Shown piece after piece: positions 8,525 through 17,734 of a stretch of DNA of 64,000 nucleotides. The translations under genes were made by a program, and so were the position numbers. The DNA comes from Caballeronia sordidicola (GTDB lineage Bacteria; Pseudomonadota; Gammaproteobacteria; Burkholderiales; Burkholderiaceae), in the NCBI RefSeq assembly GCF_002220365.1, contig NZ_MTHB01000123.1, positions 154,611-218,610 of the forward strand. The letters are read 5' to 3'. Positions within the stretch are counted from its first letter, which is position 1. Every line of letters starts with the position of its first letter. The notes under the pieces were generated by a model, which worked only from the letters and a program-made list of their open reading frames with translations, did no database searches and was not told the origin of the DNA.

Positions 8525-9174
8525 GAGCGGGGTTCAGCCCCGTACCATCCTCGGTAGTGCCGCTCGCTCTGACATCGTTCTGGCCTTTGGAGCCCGAGCC
8601 CTTCGTCCACTAATCAGTTTTTGTGGGGGGCTCTCGTTGGTGCGATGTCCCTCGACCTAGACCAGACTGGATCGCGCGCCTCTCAACGAAGGCATGGCGG
8701 CGGACATGGGGCCACATACAGCCACATTGGCGGTCATTCCCGTAGGATTGGCCGGTCTGCCGCGTATTTTTGGGCACACGATACGACCGGCGAAAGGATT
8801 GCGCTAGGTGTTATAGCGCCGCGCCTTCCCGCCGTGTGAACGGCAAACCACCCCTTCGCGATGCAGACTGTACGCCTCCGCGAGCACTCCAGTTTTTCCA
8901 AGTGCTATTGATTTCGGTTGAGTCAGTCTGAGTATTTTCCGAACCTTTTTCTGACGGTCTTTTCGCCGGATACTAGGATTTTTTGTCGCGGCGAATTCTT
9001 GCCGGCGCTTTGAGTGGACGTGGATGTCTCCGTTTTCGCAGTACGCAGCCTGACATTCTGGAGCTTGGATATGTATTCAACTGAATATGCAAGTCGTGAC
9101 GCAGTCGGCGCTGAAAGCACCTCAGATTCTGTTAGCTCAAACATCGATATTTGCGTCTTCGGCATGGGCCGAGC
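8525..9174. other. Intergenic region before the phosphorylase operon
   Basis: No gene is supported. The region holds one cluster motif copy (8929-8949). Short frames here lack ribosome-binding sites and family signatures. Confidence 0.4.
8929..8949 (+). promoter_or_regulatory. Cluster motif, copy 4 (diverged)
   Basis: TGAGTATTTTCCGAACCTTT differs from the core at two positions. It is in the plus orientation, 225 bases before the phosphoglucomutase-phosphorylase pair. Confidence 0.5.
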
Positions 9175-9918
9175 ATGACGCATAGCAAAGAGCCGGTTTC
9201 CGTATCACAAGGGCCTCGAACATTATCGGCGGGGATCTTTGACGTCGACGGCGTCCTCCTTGCCTCGCCTCACGAGCGCGCCTGGCGTGAAGCGCTGGGG
9301 AACCCGGGCGATGAAGCTCGCTTCACCACGGCCATGTACCAGTCCCAGATTGCAGGCAAACCGCGGCTCGCCGGCGCTCTCGCTGCGTTGCAGGCGTTGG
9401 GTCTGCCCCACGCCGGTCTACTGGCCGAAGCCTACGCCGAGCGCAAGCAAAGACGGTTGGAGGAACTGATTCATGCGGGGGCAGTGAGTGCGTTTCCCGA
9501 CGCGCTGCGCTTCGTTCGGGACGTGATGGCGTTAGGTTGGCCCATGGCTGTCGCGTCGTCGTCGAAGAACGCTAACGAAATGATGAAGCGCGTTCAACTG
9601 GACACGCACCATACTCTGCTTGATGTCTTTGGATCGAATGTCTGCGGCCGGGACTTACGACAAGGTAAGCCAAACCCGGAGATATTCCTCCTGGCTGCCG
9701 CGGATTTGCCAGCAGCGCCCAGGAACTGCTTCGTGGTGGAGGATGCGCCAGCGGGTATCGAAGCCGCGTGTGCCGGTGGGATGACGGGGCTGGGCGTCGC
9801 CCGGCTTCATGATGCAGACCTGCTCTGGGCGGCAGGCGCAAGCCTCGTTGTGACCAGCCTCGACGAAGTTTCCATCGATGAGCTTGCGCGAGGGCGGCTC
9901 TGCCGACGCGCGCCATGA
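9175..9918 (+). CDS. pgmB: HAD-family beta-phosphoglucomutase
   Basis: The protein has 247 residues. The HAD nucleophile motif is FDVDGVL (Asp23, Asp25), followed by a helical cap. Motif II is in ASSSKN, motif III in GKPNPEIF and motif IV in VVEDAPAGIEAA, the arrangement of beta-phosphoglucomutases, which convert beta-glucose 1-phosphate to glucose 6-phosphate. The stop overlaps the start of the GH65 phosphorylase by 4 bases, so the two are translated together and form one route. The ATG at 9175 is used; an in-frame TTG at 9151 is possible but less likely. A cluster motif lies 225 bases upstream. Confidence 0.88.
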   Translation: MTHSKEPVSVSQGPRTLSAGIFDVDGVLLASPHERAWREALGNPGDEARFTTAMYQSQIAGKPRLAGALAALQALGLPHAGLLAEAYAERKQRRLEELIHAGAVSAFPDALRFVRDVMALGWPMAVASSSKNANEMMKRVQLDTHHTLLDVFGSNVCGRDLRQGKPNPEIFLLAAADLPAAPRNCFVVEDAPAGIEAACAGGMTGLGVARLHDADLLWAAGASLVVTSLDEVSIDELARGRLCRRAP

Positions 9919-12215
9919 CCGTCGCTACAACCCTCAGCGGCGCGTTGACTCCAACAGACAATTGCGACTGGATCATCGAGGAGGCCGGATACGACCCATT
10001 GCGCGAAGGTAGCCGCGGGTCGCGCTTCGCAATTAGTAATGGCTTCCTCGGTGTGTGCGGAGCACGCGCCATACACCGGGGTGGGAGATGGGTTGGCGCG
10101 TCGCGTACGTTGGTGGCCGGACTGTTCGATACGGCAGACGAAGAACATGCCATTCCAGGTTTGATTGCAGCCCCTAACTGGCTTCAAGTCCGGATTCTGC
10201 GCGACGGTGTTCCATTGACACACCGGGAGGGCGATGGGAAGTCCCAGCATCGGATACTGGATCTACGCAGGGGCTTGTTGCTGACCGATGCACGGCTCTC
10301 CAATGCGGACGTCGTCTGGGTCCGGCTACGGAGCCTGCACCTTGCCTCTCTCAGCCATCGCGCGATCGGCCTGCAGCTCATTCAGATGGAGTTCGAGCGG
10401 GGCGAAGCCGAGATCACGCTCAACGCGTCCCTTGAGGTGTCGGACACGGGTCTTTTGCCAGAGCGGGTCGAGCAGGGCTTGGGGGTATGGAATACAACCT
10501 CGTCTGGAAAACGCCTTGCAATGGCGGCAGCTTTAACTCTGCACATCGACGGCGTGGATATCAATCCGACATCAAGCAGCCCATTGCAATGGTCATGGCG
10601 CTGGAAGTCGCGTCCTGGCCAGGTCGTTTGTCTTGCGCGGACAGTGGCCGTGACGTGTGGCGTTGCAGGAGAGGTTCATCCGGGCCAAGATGCCGTAGGG
10701 GCGCTTGATGTTGCCCGCAAACTTGGGTGGTCGGGCGTCGTGGCGGCGCATGAGACAGCGTGGACCAAGCGCTGGCATTGCAGCGATGTCGAAATCAAAG
10801 GAGACGCAGCCGCGCAAAGAGCGTTGCGGTTCGCCCTCTACCATCTGAACGGGGCAGCGAACCCTGACGACGAGCACGTGTCTATTGCGGCACGGGCGTT
10901 GACCGGCGACGATTATCGCGGACACGTGTTCTGGGATACTGAAATCTACCTTCTTCCGTTCTTTACCCTGACATGGCCCATCGCGGCGCGGGCGCTGCTT
11001 ATGTACCGGTTTCATACGCTCGATGGTGCCCGCGCGAAAGCGGCCGAACTGGGGTGGCGGGGGGCGCTCTACGCATGGGAGTCCGCGGATACCGGCGCAG
11101 AGACGTGCCCCTTGCACGTGATCGGGCCTGACCGCAAGCGGGTGGAGGTCAAATGTGGACGGCAGGAACAGCACATCAGCGCGGATATTGCTTACGCCGT
11201 CTGGCAATACTGGCAGGCCACAGGAGACGATGGTTTCATGCGCGATGCCGGCGCTGAAATCTTGCTGGAGACCGCCCGGTTCTGGTCGAGCCGTGCGCGG
11301 CCGGAGCCGGATGGTCACTGCCACGTGCGCGGCGTCATCGGTCCAGATGAATATCACGAGTCGATCGACGATAGCTCCTTCACCAATGTCATGGCACGAT
11401 GCAACATCCGGCGCGCGCTTGACGTGGTGGAATGGTTGCGCGCACGTTGGCCCAAACAATGGGGAAGCCTGGCGGCCCGTCTCGCCTTGAGCGATGCCGA
11501 GTTGGAGCAATGGCGTAACGTCGCCGAAACAATAATGACCGGCTTCGATCCGAAAACAGGTCTCTTTGAGCAGTTCGCGGGGTTTTTCTCATTGGATGAC
11601 GTGGATCTTTCACGTTATGCCGGTCGATCGGTGCCCATTGACGTGGTACTTGGCCCAGAACAGACGCGTCAATCCCAGATCGTCAAGCAGGCCGATGTGG
11701 TGGCGCTTCTCGCGTTGCTGCCGGACGAATTTCCCGCGGACACCGGCGCAAAGAACTTCGGCTACTACGCGCCACGCTGCGCCCATGGCAGCTCACTCAG
11801 CCTTGCGATGCACGGGGTCGTCGCAGCGAGACTGGGAGAGACAGAAGCCGCACTGGACTATTTTCGCCGGACGTCGGCCATTGACCTTGAAGACAACCAT
11901 GCGGCTATTGACGGCGGCGTGCACATTGCAGCCTTGGGTGGCATTTGGTCGATGGTCGTATTCGGCTTTGCGGGACTATCGCTGCACGCGGACCATTTGG
12001 CCTTGAATCCCCGCATCCCGGCTTCTTGGCAGAGTCTTCGTTTTGGATTGCAGTGGCGGGGGCGGTACCTGAAAATCAAGATCGAACACGCCACCGCAAG
12101 CCTTGAGGTGACGCTGGATGCAGGAGAGCCAATGACGCTTGTTGTCAATGGGAAGGCTTTCGCGCTAAGTCGAGACCAACCGTTTTGGGTGTTGACAAGC
12201 TCTAGTAGTCAATGA
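9915..12215 (+). CDS. Glycoside hydrolase family 65 disaccharide phosphorylase
   Basis: The protein has 766 residues, the normal length for GH65. An N-terminal beta-sandwich is followed by an (alpha/alpha)6 barrel and a small C-terminal sheet. The general acid is Glu479 in GPDEYHE. The phosphate-binding features are KQADVV and HGSSLS. GH65 phosphorylases split maltose, trehalose, kojibiose or nigerose with phosphate to give glucose and beta-glucose 1-phosphate. The exact sugar cannot be read from the sequence. With the overlapping mutase upstream, it would capture a glycosidic bond as hexose phosphate without spending ATP, useful under energy limitation. No transporter is attached, so the substrate is probably an internal glucoside such as trehalose. 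Confidence 0.88.
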   Translation: MTVATTLSGALTPTDNCDWIIEEAGYDPLREGSRGSRFAISNGFLGVCGARAIHRGGRWVGASRTLVAGLFDTADEEHAIPGLIAAPNWLQVRILRDGVPLTHREGDGKSQHRILDLRRGLLLTDARLSNADVVWVRLRSLHLASLSHRAIGLQLIQMEFERGEAEITLNASLEVSDTGLLPERVEQGLGVWNTTSSGKRLAMAAALTLHIDGVDINPTSSSPLQWSWRWKSRPGQVVCLARTVAVTCGVAGEVHPGQDAVGALDVARKLGWSGVVAAHETAWTKRWHCSDVEIKGDAAAQRALRFALYHLNGAANPDDEHVSIAARALTGDDYRGHVFWDTEIYLLPFFTLTWPIAARALLMYRFHTLDGARAKAAELGWRGALYAWESADTGAETCPLHVIGPDRKRVEVKCGRQEQHISADIAYAVWQYWQATGDDGFMRDAGAEILLETARFWSSRARPEPDGHCHVRGVIGPDEYHESIDDSSFTNVMARCNIRRALDVVEWLRARWPKQWGSLAARLALSDAELEQWRNVAETIMTGFDPKTGLFEQFAGFFSLDDVDLSRYAGRSVPIDVVLGPEQTRQSQIVKQADVVALLALLPDEFPADTGAKNFGYYAPRCAHGSSLSLAMHGVVAARLGETEAALDYFRRTSAIDLEDNHAAIDGGVHIAALGGIWSMVVFGFAGLSLHADHLALNPRIPASWQSLRFGLQWRGRYLKIKIEHATASLEVTLDAGEPMTLVVNGKAFALSRDQPFWVLTSSSSQ

Positions 12216-12538
12216 CCCGCATGGCGTACGACACTATCCGCTGTAACTGAGCGCTGCTGGAAGGTCGTGCCAGCGATAAGACCCATTTGCGTTCTGCGTA
12301 GCGCTCTCTTATGCGGTCGCCCACAAACGTGAAGATCTCACACAGGGTTGACGTAGATCAACGCCCTGGCTCCGGATGGTGCTGCAATGAAAAGAGAGAG
12401 CGGATTCGATGCGACCGCGGTTTCGCGTCACAAGGCGAATCTGGAACCGAAATCGAAAATGCCTTTTTAAAAAAATTTAATTATTCTGAAGTACTTATTG
12501 AATGCTTTATAAAAACTACATACCGACCGGAGACCGCT
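12216..12538. other. Promoter region of the fatty-acid/PHA operon
   Basis: These 323 bases hold an FNR-type box and a matching -10 element. An AT-rich leader (about 12465-12525) follows before the GTG start. No gene seen. Confidence 0.55.
12348..12361 (+). promoter_or_regulatory. FNR/FixK-type box with class II spacing
   Basis: TTGAC-GTAG-ATCAA matches TTGAT-N4-ATCAA at 9 of 10 positions. Its centre is near 12354.5. TGCAAT at 12383-12388 is a 4-of-6 match to a -10 element, so the start of transcription would fall near 12395, about 41 bases after the box centre, as in class II FNR-activated promoters. It lies 178 bases before the acyl-CoA synthetase start. Confidence 0.65.
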
Positions 12539-14167
12539 GTGACCAGCATTAACCCCTACGACTTCGGGCTCGAAAAGAACAGTGCTAACTATGTTCCGCT
12601 GTCGCCCATCAGTTTCATCGAGCGCGCCGCCTTGGTTTACCCGAACCATGTTGCCGTTATTCATGGGGATTTGCAGTTCACGTGGAAGCAATGCTATGAG
12701 CGTTGCTTGCGCCTTGCCTCCGCGCTTAAGAAGCGTGGTGTCGGGGTGGGCGATACGGTGGCGCTGATGGCGCCAAACGTCCCGGCCATGTACGAGGCCC
12801 ACTTTGCGGTGCCGATGATCGGTGCGGTGTTGAATACCCTGAATTTGCGCCTTGATGCAGAGGCTATTGGTTTCATGCTGCAGCATGGCGAAGCCAAGGT
12901 TGTCATCACCGACCGGGAGTACTCCGGGATTATGGAGCATGCTCTGCCAATGCTTGAAGAGCGACCGTTGGTGATCGACATCGATGACCCGGAATATGAG
13001 GGCGGAAAGCTTCTCGGTGAAAAAGACTACGAAGCATTCCTGCTGGAAGGCGACGCGCACTTCGAGTGGTCATTGCCCTCAGATGAATGGAATGCGATTG
13101 CGCTCAATTACACGTCTGGTACCACCGGTAACCCGAAGGGAGTGGTCTATCACCATCGTGGAGCGTACCTCAACGCGGTGTCGAACATCCTGTCGTTAGG
13201 CATGCCGCAACACGCAGTGTATTTGTGGACACTGCCCATGTTTCATTGCAACGGCTGGTGCTTCCCCTGGACCATGGCGGCCAATGCCGGCACGAACGTG
13301 TGCTTGCGTCGCGTGGATGCAAAGGCCATTTTCCATGCGATCAAGAAGTACAAAGTAACCCATTTCTGTGCCGCACCGATCGTGCATACCATGCTGATCA
13401 ACGTGCCGGAAGAGGCCCGCAGCGGTATCGAGCACAGGGTTTCGGGCTGTATCGCAGGCGCTGCGCCGCCGGCTTCTGTCATCGAGGGGATGGAGCGGAT
13501 CGGTTTTGACATTACGCATGTCTATGGGCTGACCGAAACCTATGGCCCCGCTGCCATATGCGCCAAGCAGAACGGTTGGGACGAACTGCCTTTGGAGCAA
13601 CGTGCCGAACTAAACGGACGTCAGGGTGTGCGAGCGCCGATGCTCGAAGACATGGTGGTCATGGATCCGGCAAGCATGGAGCCCGTTCCCTGGGACGGTG
13701 AGACGATGGGCGAGATCATGTTCCGCGGCAATCTGATCATGAAGGGATATCTGAAGAACCCGCATGCCACGGAGAAGGAGTTTGCTGGCGGCTGGTTTCA
13801 TAGCGGTGACCTGGCGGTGGTCGGACCAGACGGGTACGTCAAGATCAAGGACCGCTCGAAGGACATCATCATTTCAGGCGGTGAGAACATTTCGTCGCTC
13901 GAAGTGGAGGACGTACTTTATCGGCATGCTGCGGTAGTCGGCGCCGCGGTCGTGGCGCGGCCCGACGAGAAATGGGGCGAAGTCGCGTGCGCCTTTGTCG
14001 AACTCAGGGATGGTGGACAAGTCACTGAACTGGAACTTATCGACTTCTGTCGCGAACGCATGGCACGCTTCAAAGTGCCGAAGAAGATCATCTTCGGACC
14101 GCTGACAAGAACGGGGTCCGGCAAGATTCAGAAGTTCCTGTTGCGCGAACAGGCCCAGGCGCTCTAG
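12539..14167 (+). CDS. AMP-forming acyl-CoA synthetase
   Basis: The protein has 542 residues from a GTG start (CGGAGA lies 5 bases upstream). An in-frame ATG at 12311 lies before the FNR box, so it cannot be the real start of that transcript. ANL-family motifs are present: YTSGTTGNPKG for ATP binding near residue 190, GLTETYGPA near 330, FHSGDLAVVGPDGYVKIKDR near 420 and the catalytic lysine in GSGKIQK near 525. It activates a short- or medium-chain acid to its CoA ester. Automatic pipelines often name relatives 3-methylmercaptopropionyl-CoA ligase (DmdB); the downstream PhaJ and phasin argue for fatty acids destined for PHA. First gene of the operon. Confidence 0.9.
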   Translation: MTSINPYDFGLEKNSANYVPLSPISFIERAALVYPNHVAVIHGDLQFTWKQCYERCLRLASALKKRGVGVGDTVALMAPNVPAMYEAHFAVPMIGAVLNTLNLRLDAEAIGFMLQHGEAKVVITDREYSGIMEHALPMLEERPLVIDIDDPEYEGGKLLGEKDYEAFLLEGDAHFEWSLPSDEWNAIALNYTSGTTGNPKGVVYHHRGAYLNAVSNILSLGMPQHAVYLWTLPMFHCNGWCFPWTMAANAGTNVCLRRVDAKAIFHAIKKYKVTHFCAAPIVHTMLINVPEEARSGIEHRVSGCIAGAAPPASVIEGMERIGFDITHVYGLTETYGPAAICAKQNGWDELPLEQRAELNGRQGVRAPMLEDMVVMDPASMEPVPWDGETMGEIMFRGNLIMKGYLKNPHATEKEFAGGWFHSGDLAVVGPDGYVKIKDRSKDIIISGGENISSLEVEDVLYRHAAVVGAAVVARPDEKWGEVACAFVELRDGGQVTELELIDFCRERMARFKVPKKIIFGPLTRTGSGKIQKFLLREQAQAL

Positions 14168-14202
14168 CAGCCTAAAACTCGCACACAAGCAGTGAGCGGA
14201 CT

Positions 14203-14955
14203 ATGAAGATACTGGTTAGCGTAAAACGCGTGCTTGACTACAACGTCAAGGTTCGCGTCAGCCCGGATGGGCGCGGTGTCGACTTGGCCAACGTCAAGAT
14301 GTCGATGAACCCGTTCGACGAAATTGCCGTGGAAGAGGCGGTACGACTCAAGGAAGCCGGCATTGCGACAGACGTGGTGGCGGTGTCGTGCGGCGCGTCC
14401 AAGTGTCAGGAGACGCTGCGCACCGCCTTAGCGATTGGCGCAGACCGAGCGATTTTGCTTGAAAGCGATGTCGAACTGCAACCGCTGGCGGTCGCCAAAC
14501 TCCTTAAGGCACTGGTAGAGAAAGAGCAGCCGCAGATTGTCTTTTGCGGCAAGCAAGCCATCGATGACGATGCCAACCAGACCGGCCAGATGCTGGCGGC
14601 GCTCATGGGCTGGCCTCAAGCCACCTTTGCCTCCAAGGTGGTCGTCAAAGACAACACCACGGCCACCGTCACGCGCGAGGTCGATGGCGGACTGGAGACG
14701 TTAGAGCTTCAGCTTCCTGCCGTCATCACCACTGATTTGCGGCTGAATGAGCCGCGCTACGTAACGCTGCCCAACATCATGAAAGCGAAGAAAAAGCCAC
14801 TCGAGACGATTGCGCCCGAAACGCTTGGCGTGGACGTCACCCCGCGGCTGGAGACCCTCGCAGTGGCGGAGCCGTCCAAGCGCACTGCCGGTATCCGCGT
14901 GGCGGACGTAAAGCAGCTTATTGATAAGCTCAAGAACGAAGCGAAGGTGATCTGA
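14203..14955 (+). CDS. etfB: Electron transfer flavoprotein beta subunit
   Basis: The protein has 250 residues with the ETF beta N-terminus MKILVSVKRV, the AMP-binding fold and the conserved segment FCGKQAIDDDANQTGQMLA. RLNEPRYVTLPNIMKAKKKP is the recognition-loop signature that contacts acyl-CoA dehydrogenases. With EtfA it carries electrons from the dehydrogenase two genes downstream to the quinone pool through ETF:quinone oxidoreductase, which is not in the window. The stop touches the start of etfA directly, so the subunits are co-translated. Confidence 0.96.
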   Translation: MKILVSVKRVLDYNVKVRVSPDGRGVDLANVKMSMNPFDEIAVEEAVRLKEAGIATDVVAVSCGASKCQETLRTALAIGADRAILLESDVELQPLAVAKLLKALVEKEQPQIVFCGKQAIDDDANQTGQMLAALMGWPQATFASKVVVKDNTTATVTREVDGGLETLELQLPAVITTDLRLNEPRYVTLPNIMKAKKKPLETIAPETLGVDVTPRLETLAVAEPSKRTAGIRVADVKQLIDKLKNEAKVI

Positions 14956-15897
14956 ATGGCGATTCTCGTAATTGCGGAGCACGACCATATGTCGATCAAA
15001 AGTGCGACGCTGAATACCATCGCCGCTGCGAAGGAGATCGGCGGCGATATTGACGTGCTGGTGGCGGGCCACGGTTGCGATGCGGCAGCGCGGGCGGTTG
15101 CCGAGATCGACGGGGTCGTCAGGGTGCGCGTTGCGGATGCCTCGCACTATGTCGACCAGTCCGCCGAGAACATCGCCGCCCTGATCGTTGCTCACTCCGG
15201 CGGGTACACCCACATCCTGGCGCCCGCTACCACCTTCGGCAAGAATTTGCTGCCGCGGGTTGCGGCGCTGCTCGATGTGGCGCAGATCTCCGACATCGTC
15301 GCTGTAAAGTCCAGCGACACGTTTATACGACCGATCTACGCTGGCAATGCGCTGGCAACAGTCAAATCCCGCGACACAGTCAAAGTGGTAACGGTTCGCA
15401 GCACAGGGTTCGACGCGGCTCGCCCAGGCGGTTCCGCGGCGGTCGAAGCTTTGCCAGCGGGTGCCGATTTCGCTCTGTCAAAACTGACAGGGCGCGACCT
15501 CACGAAGTCGGAGCGCCCTGAACTCGGTGACGCCAAGATCGTCGTCTCCGGCGGCCGAGGACTGGGAAATGGGGAGAACTACCACAGGCTGCTCGATCCC
15601 CTGGCCGACAAACTCGGTGCAGCGCTCGGTGCCTCGCGCGCAGCCGTGGATGCCGGCTTCGTACCAAACGACTATCAGGTTGGCCAGACCGGCAAAATCG
15701 TGGCCCCTGATCTGTACATCGCCGTCGGTATATCCGGCGCGATCCAGCATTTGGCCGGCATGAAGGATTCCAAGGTAATCGTCGCTATCAACAAAGATGC
15801 TGATGCACCGATTTTCCAGGTCGCGGATTACGGCCTGGTGGCTGATTTGTTTGAGGCATTGCCGGAACTTTCCGGCTTATTGACTGAAAGCGGGTAG
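14956..15897 (+). CDS. etfA: Electron transfer flavoprotein alpha subunit
   Basis: The protein has 313 residues. The N-terminal Rossmann-like half (VIAEHDHMSIKSATL) is followed by the FAD-binding C-terminal half with SGGRGLG, VGQTGKIVAPDLYIAVGISG and INKDADAPIF, all typical of EtfA. It forms the FAD-containing heterodimer with EtfB. Having a dedicated etfBA pair inside an acyl-CoA dehydrogenase operon suggests a condition-specific copy beside the housekeeping pair expected elsewhere in the genome. Confidence 0.96.
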   Translation: MAILVIAEHDHMSIKSATLNTIAAAKEIGGDIDVLVAGHGCDAAARAVAEIDGVVRVRVADASHYVDQSAENIAALIVAHSGGYTHILAPATTFGKNLLPRVAALLDVAQISDIVAVKSSDTFIRPIYAGNALATVKSRDTVKVVTVRSTGFDAARPGGSAAVEALPAGADFALSKLTGRDLTKSERPELGDAKIVVSGGRGLGNGENYHRLLDPLADKLGAALGASRAAVDAGFVPNDYQVGQTGKIVAPDLYIAVGISGAIQHLAGMKDSKVIVAINKDADAPIFQVADYGLVADLFEALPELSGLLTESG

Positions 15898-15919
15898 GCC
15901 CGGACCGAAGGACACAACG

Positions 15920-17707
15920 ATGACGACGTACGTAGCACCGACACGCGACATGCTGTTCGCGATGAACGACCTGGCAGGCCTTGCTGAGATCGCAGCGCTG
16001 CCAGGCAATGACGAAGTGACGCCGGACCTCGTGGAAGCGATCCTTGACGAGGCGGCGAAATTTGCGTCCGAAGTGCTTGCCCCTATCAATGCTCAGGGCG
16101 ACCGCCAAGGCTGCCAATGCAAGGATGGAGAAGTCACGACCGCCGACGGGTTCAAGGCGGCCTACAGCAAGTTCATCGAAAGCGGGTGGAACGCCATGCC
16201 GGCAAGTCCCGACTTCGGCGGTCAGGGCTTGCCTTCATTGGTGTCCACTGCAGTGCTCGAGATGTGGAAGGCGTCCAACATGGCTTTTTCCTTGTGCCAG
16301 ATGCTGACCCTCGGTGCAGTTGCAGCTATCGCGCACCACGGGCGTGAACAGGACAAGCAACTGTACTTGCCGAAGATGGTGTCGGGCGAATGGACCGGAA
16401 CCATGAACCTCACTGAGTCGCAGGCGGGCTCGGATCTGTCCGCGGTTCGCTCCAAGGCGCAGCCCGAGGGGGATCACTACCGCATCTCAGGCACCAAGAT
16501 CTTCATCACGTGGGGCGAGCATGACATGGCGGAGAACATCATCCACATGGTCCTCGCACGCCTGCCAGACGCACCGGAAGGCACGAAGGGGATCTCGTTG
16601 TTCGTCGTACCCAAGTTCCTGGTGAACGCCGACGGCAGTCTGGGCCAGCGCAACGATCTCATTTGCGCGTCGATCGAGCACAAGATGGGTATCCATGGCA
16701 GTCCGACCGCGGTCATGGCCTTCGGCGAAAACGAAGGCGCGATCGGCTACCTGGTGGGCGAAGCAAACCGTGGCCTCGCGTGCATGTTCACCATGATGAA
16801 CCACGCCCGCCTCAACGTCGGACTCGAAGGCGTAGCCATCTCCGAGCGCGCTTACCAGCAGGCCTTGGGGTATGCGCGTGAGCGCGTGCAGAGCAGTCCC
16901 ATTGGCTCTCCAGGCGGCGCTCCCGTCGCGATCATCCGCCACCCCGACGTACGGCGCATGTTGATGAACATGAAGGCGCGTATCGAAGCCATGCGTGCGC
17001 TCGCTTATTTCGCCGCTGCTCAGATGGACAAGGCGCACTCGCATCCAGACCCAGACGAGCGCAGGATGCGTCAAACCATCACGGATCTGCTGACGCCCGT
17101 TGTCAAAGGGTGGTGTACCGAAAATGCCATCGACATTACTTCCACTGGCATTCAGGTGCACGGCGGCGTTGGCTTCATCGAAGAGACCGGCGCTTGCCAG
17201 CACATGCGCGATGCACGCATCACCACCATCTACGAGGGTACGACAGGAATCCAGGCAAATGATCTCATCGGACGGAAGGTGGCTCGCGATAAAGGCGCCG
17301 CGGTGAAACTTCTGCTGGGTGAGATGAACGCCACCTTGGCTGCTCTCGACGCCGCGGGGGACAAAGAGCTCCGAGTCATCGGTGAATCGCTGCAAGGCGG
17401 AACATTGGCGCTGGAGCAGGCAACCGAATGGCTGCTCGCGAACTACGATCGCAATCCAGCCAGCGCGGCAGCCGGAGCGGTGCCTTACCTCAAGTTATGC
17501 GGCACCGTGATCGGGGGCTGGCTCATGGCGCGCGCTGCCTTGGTCGCTACAACCAGACTTTCGACGGCCGACGCCGACTTCCACCGGGCGAAGGTGGTCA
17601 CTGCGCGCTTTTATGCCGAGCATGTGTTGCCTGAGGCGCAAGCCTATTGCCAAGCCATCGTCAACGGCGCCAGCTCGGTTCTCGCGTTGGAAGAATCACT
17701 GTTCTAA
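15920..17707 (+). CDS. Acyl-CoA dehydrogenase with extended C-terminal domain
   Basis: The protein has 595 residues, about 200 longer than classical acyl-CoA dehydrogenases because of the extra C-terminal helical domain (about 470-595) seen in the DmdC/FadE5-like group. The FAD-binding motif MNLTESQAGSD and KIFITWGEHD lie in the middle domain. The C-terminal flavin contact QVHGGVGFIEE and DARITTIYEGTTGIQA include the Glu that serves as base in many members. It makes trans-2-enoyl-CoA and passes electrons to EtfBA just upstream. The next gene hydrates enoyl-CoA with R stereochemistry, so the product is likely directed to PHA. Confidence 0.92.
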   Translation: MTTYVAPTRDMLFAMNDLAGLAEIAALPGNDEVTPDLVEAILDEAAKFASEVLAPINAQGDRQGCQCKDGEVTTADGFKAAYSKFIESGWNAMPASPDFGGQGLPSLVSTAVLEMWKASNMAFSLCQMLTLGAVAAIAHHGREQDKQLYLPKMVSGEWTGTMNLTESQAGSDLSAVRSKAQPEGDHYRISGTKIFITWGEHDMAENIIHMVLARLPDAPEGTKGISLFVVPKFLVNADGSLGQRNDLICASIEHKMGIHGSPTAVMAFGENEGAIGYLVGEANRGLACMFTMMNHARLNVGLEGVAISERAYQQALGYARERVQSSPIGSPGGAPVAIIRHPDVRRMLMNMKARIEAMRALAYFAAAQMDKAHSHPDPDERRMRQTITDLLTPVVKGWCTENAIDITSTGIQVHGGVGFIEETGACQHMRDARITTIYEGTTGIQANDLIGRKVARDKGAAVKLLLGEMNATLAALDAAGDKELRVIGESLQGGTLALEQATEWLLANYDRNPASAAAGAVPYLKLCGTVIGGWLMARAALVATTRLSTADADFHRAKVVTARFYAEHVLPEAQAYCQAIVNGASSVLALEESLF

Positions 17708-17734
17708 GCAGCCCGAATCAATAGGTGTAAGGTG

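Noticed and set aside
8694..8808. Short plus-strand frame before the phosphoglucomutase gene
   Set aside because: 37 codons with no ribosome-binding site or family match; position before a motif copy argues for non-coding sequence.
16487..17395. 302-codon frame opposite the acyl-CoA dehydrogenase
   Set aside because: Shadow frame; the dehydrogenase frame has clear FAD and substrate motifs.
15920..17707. Reading the acyl-CoA synthetase/dehydrogenase pair as DMSP degradation (DmdB/DmdC)
   Set aside because: Family similarity alone does not fix the substrate; PhaJ and phasin in the same operon point to PHA formation and no DmdA or DmdD-type gene is present.
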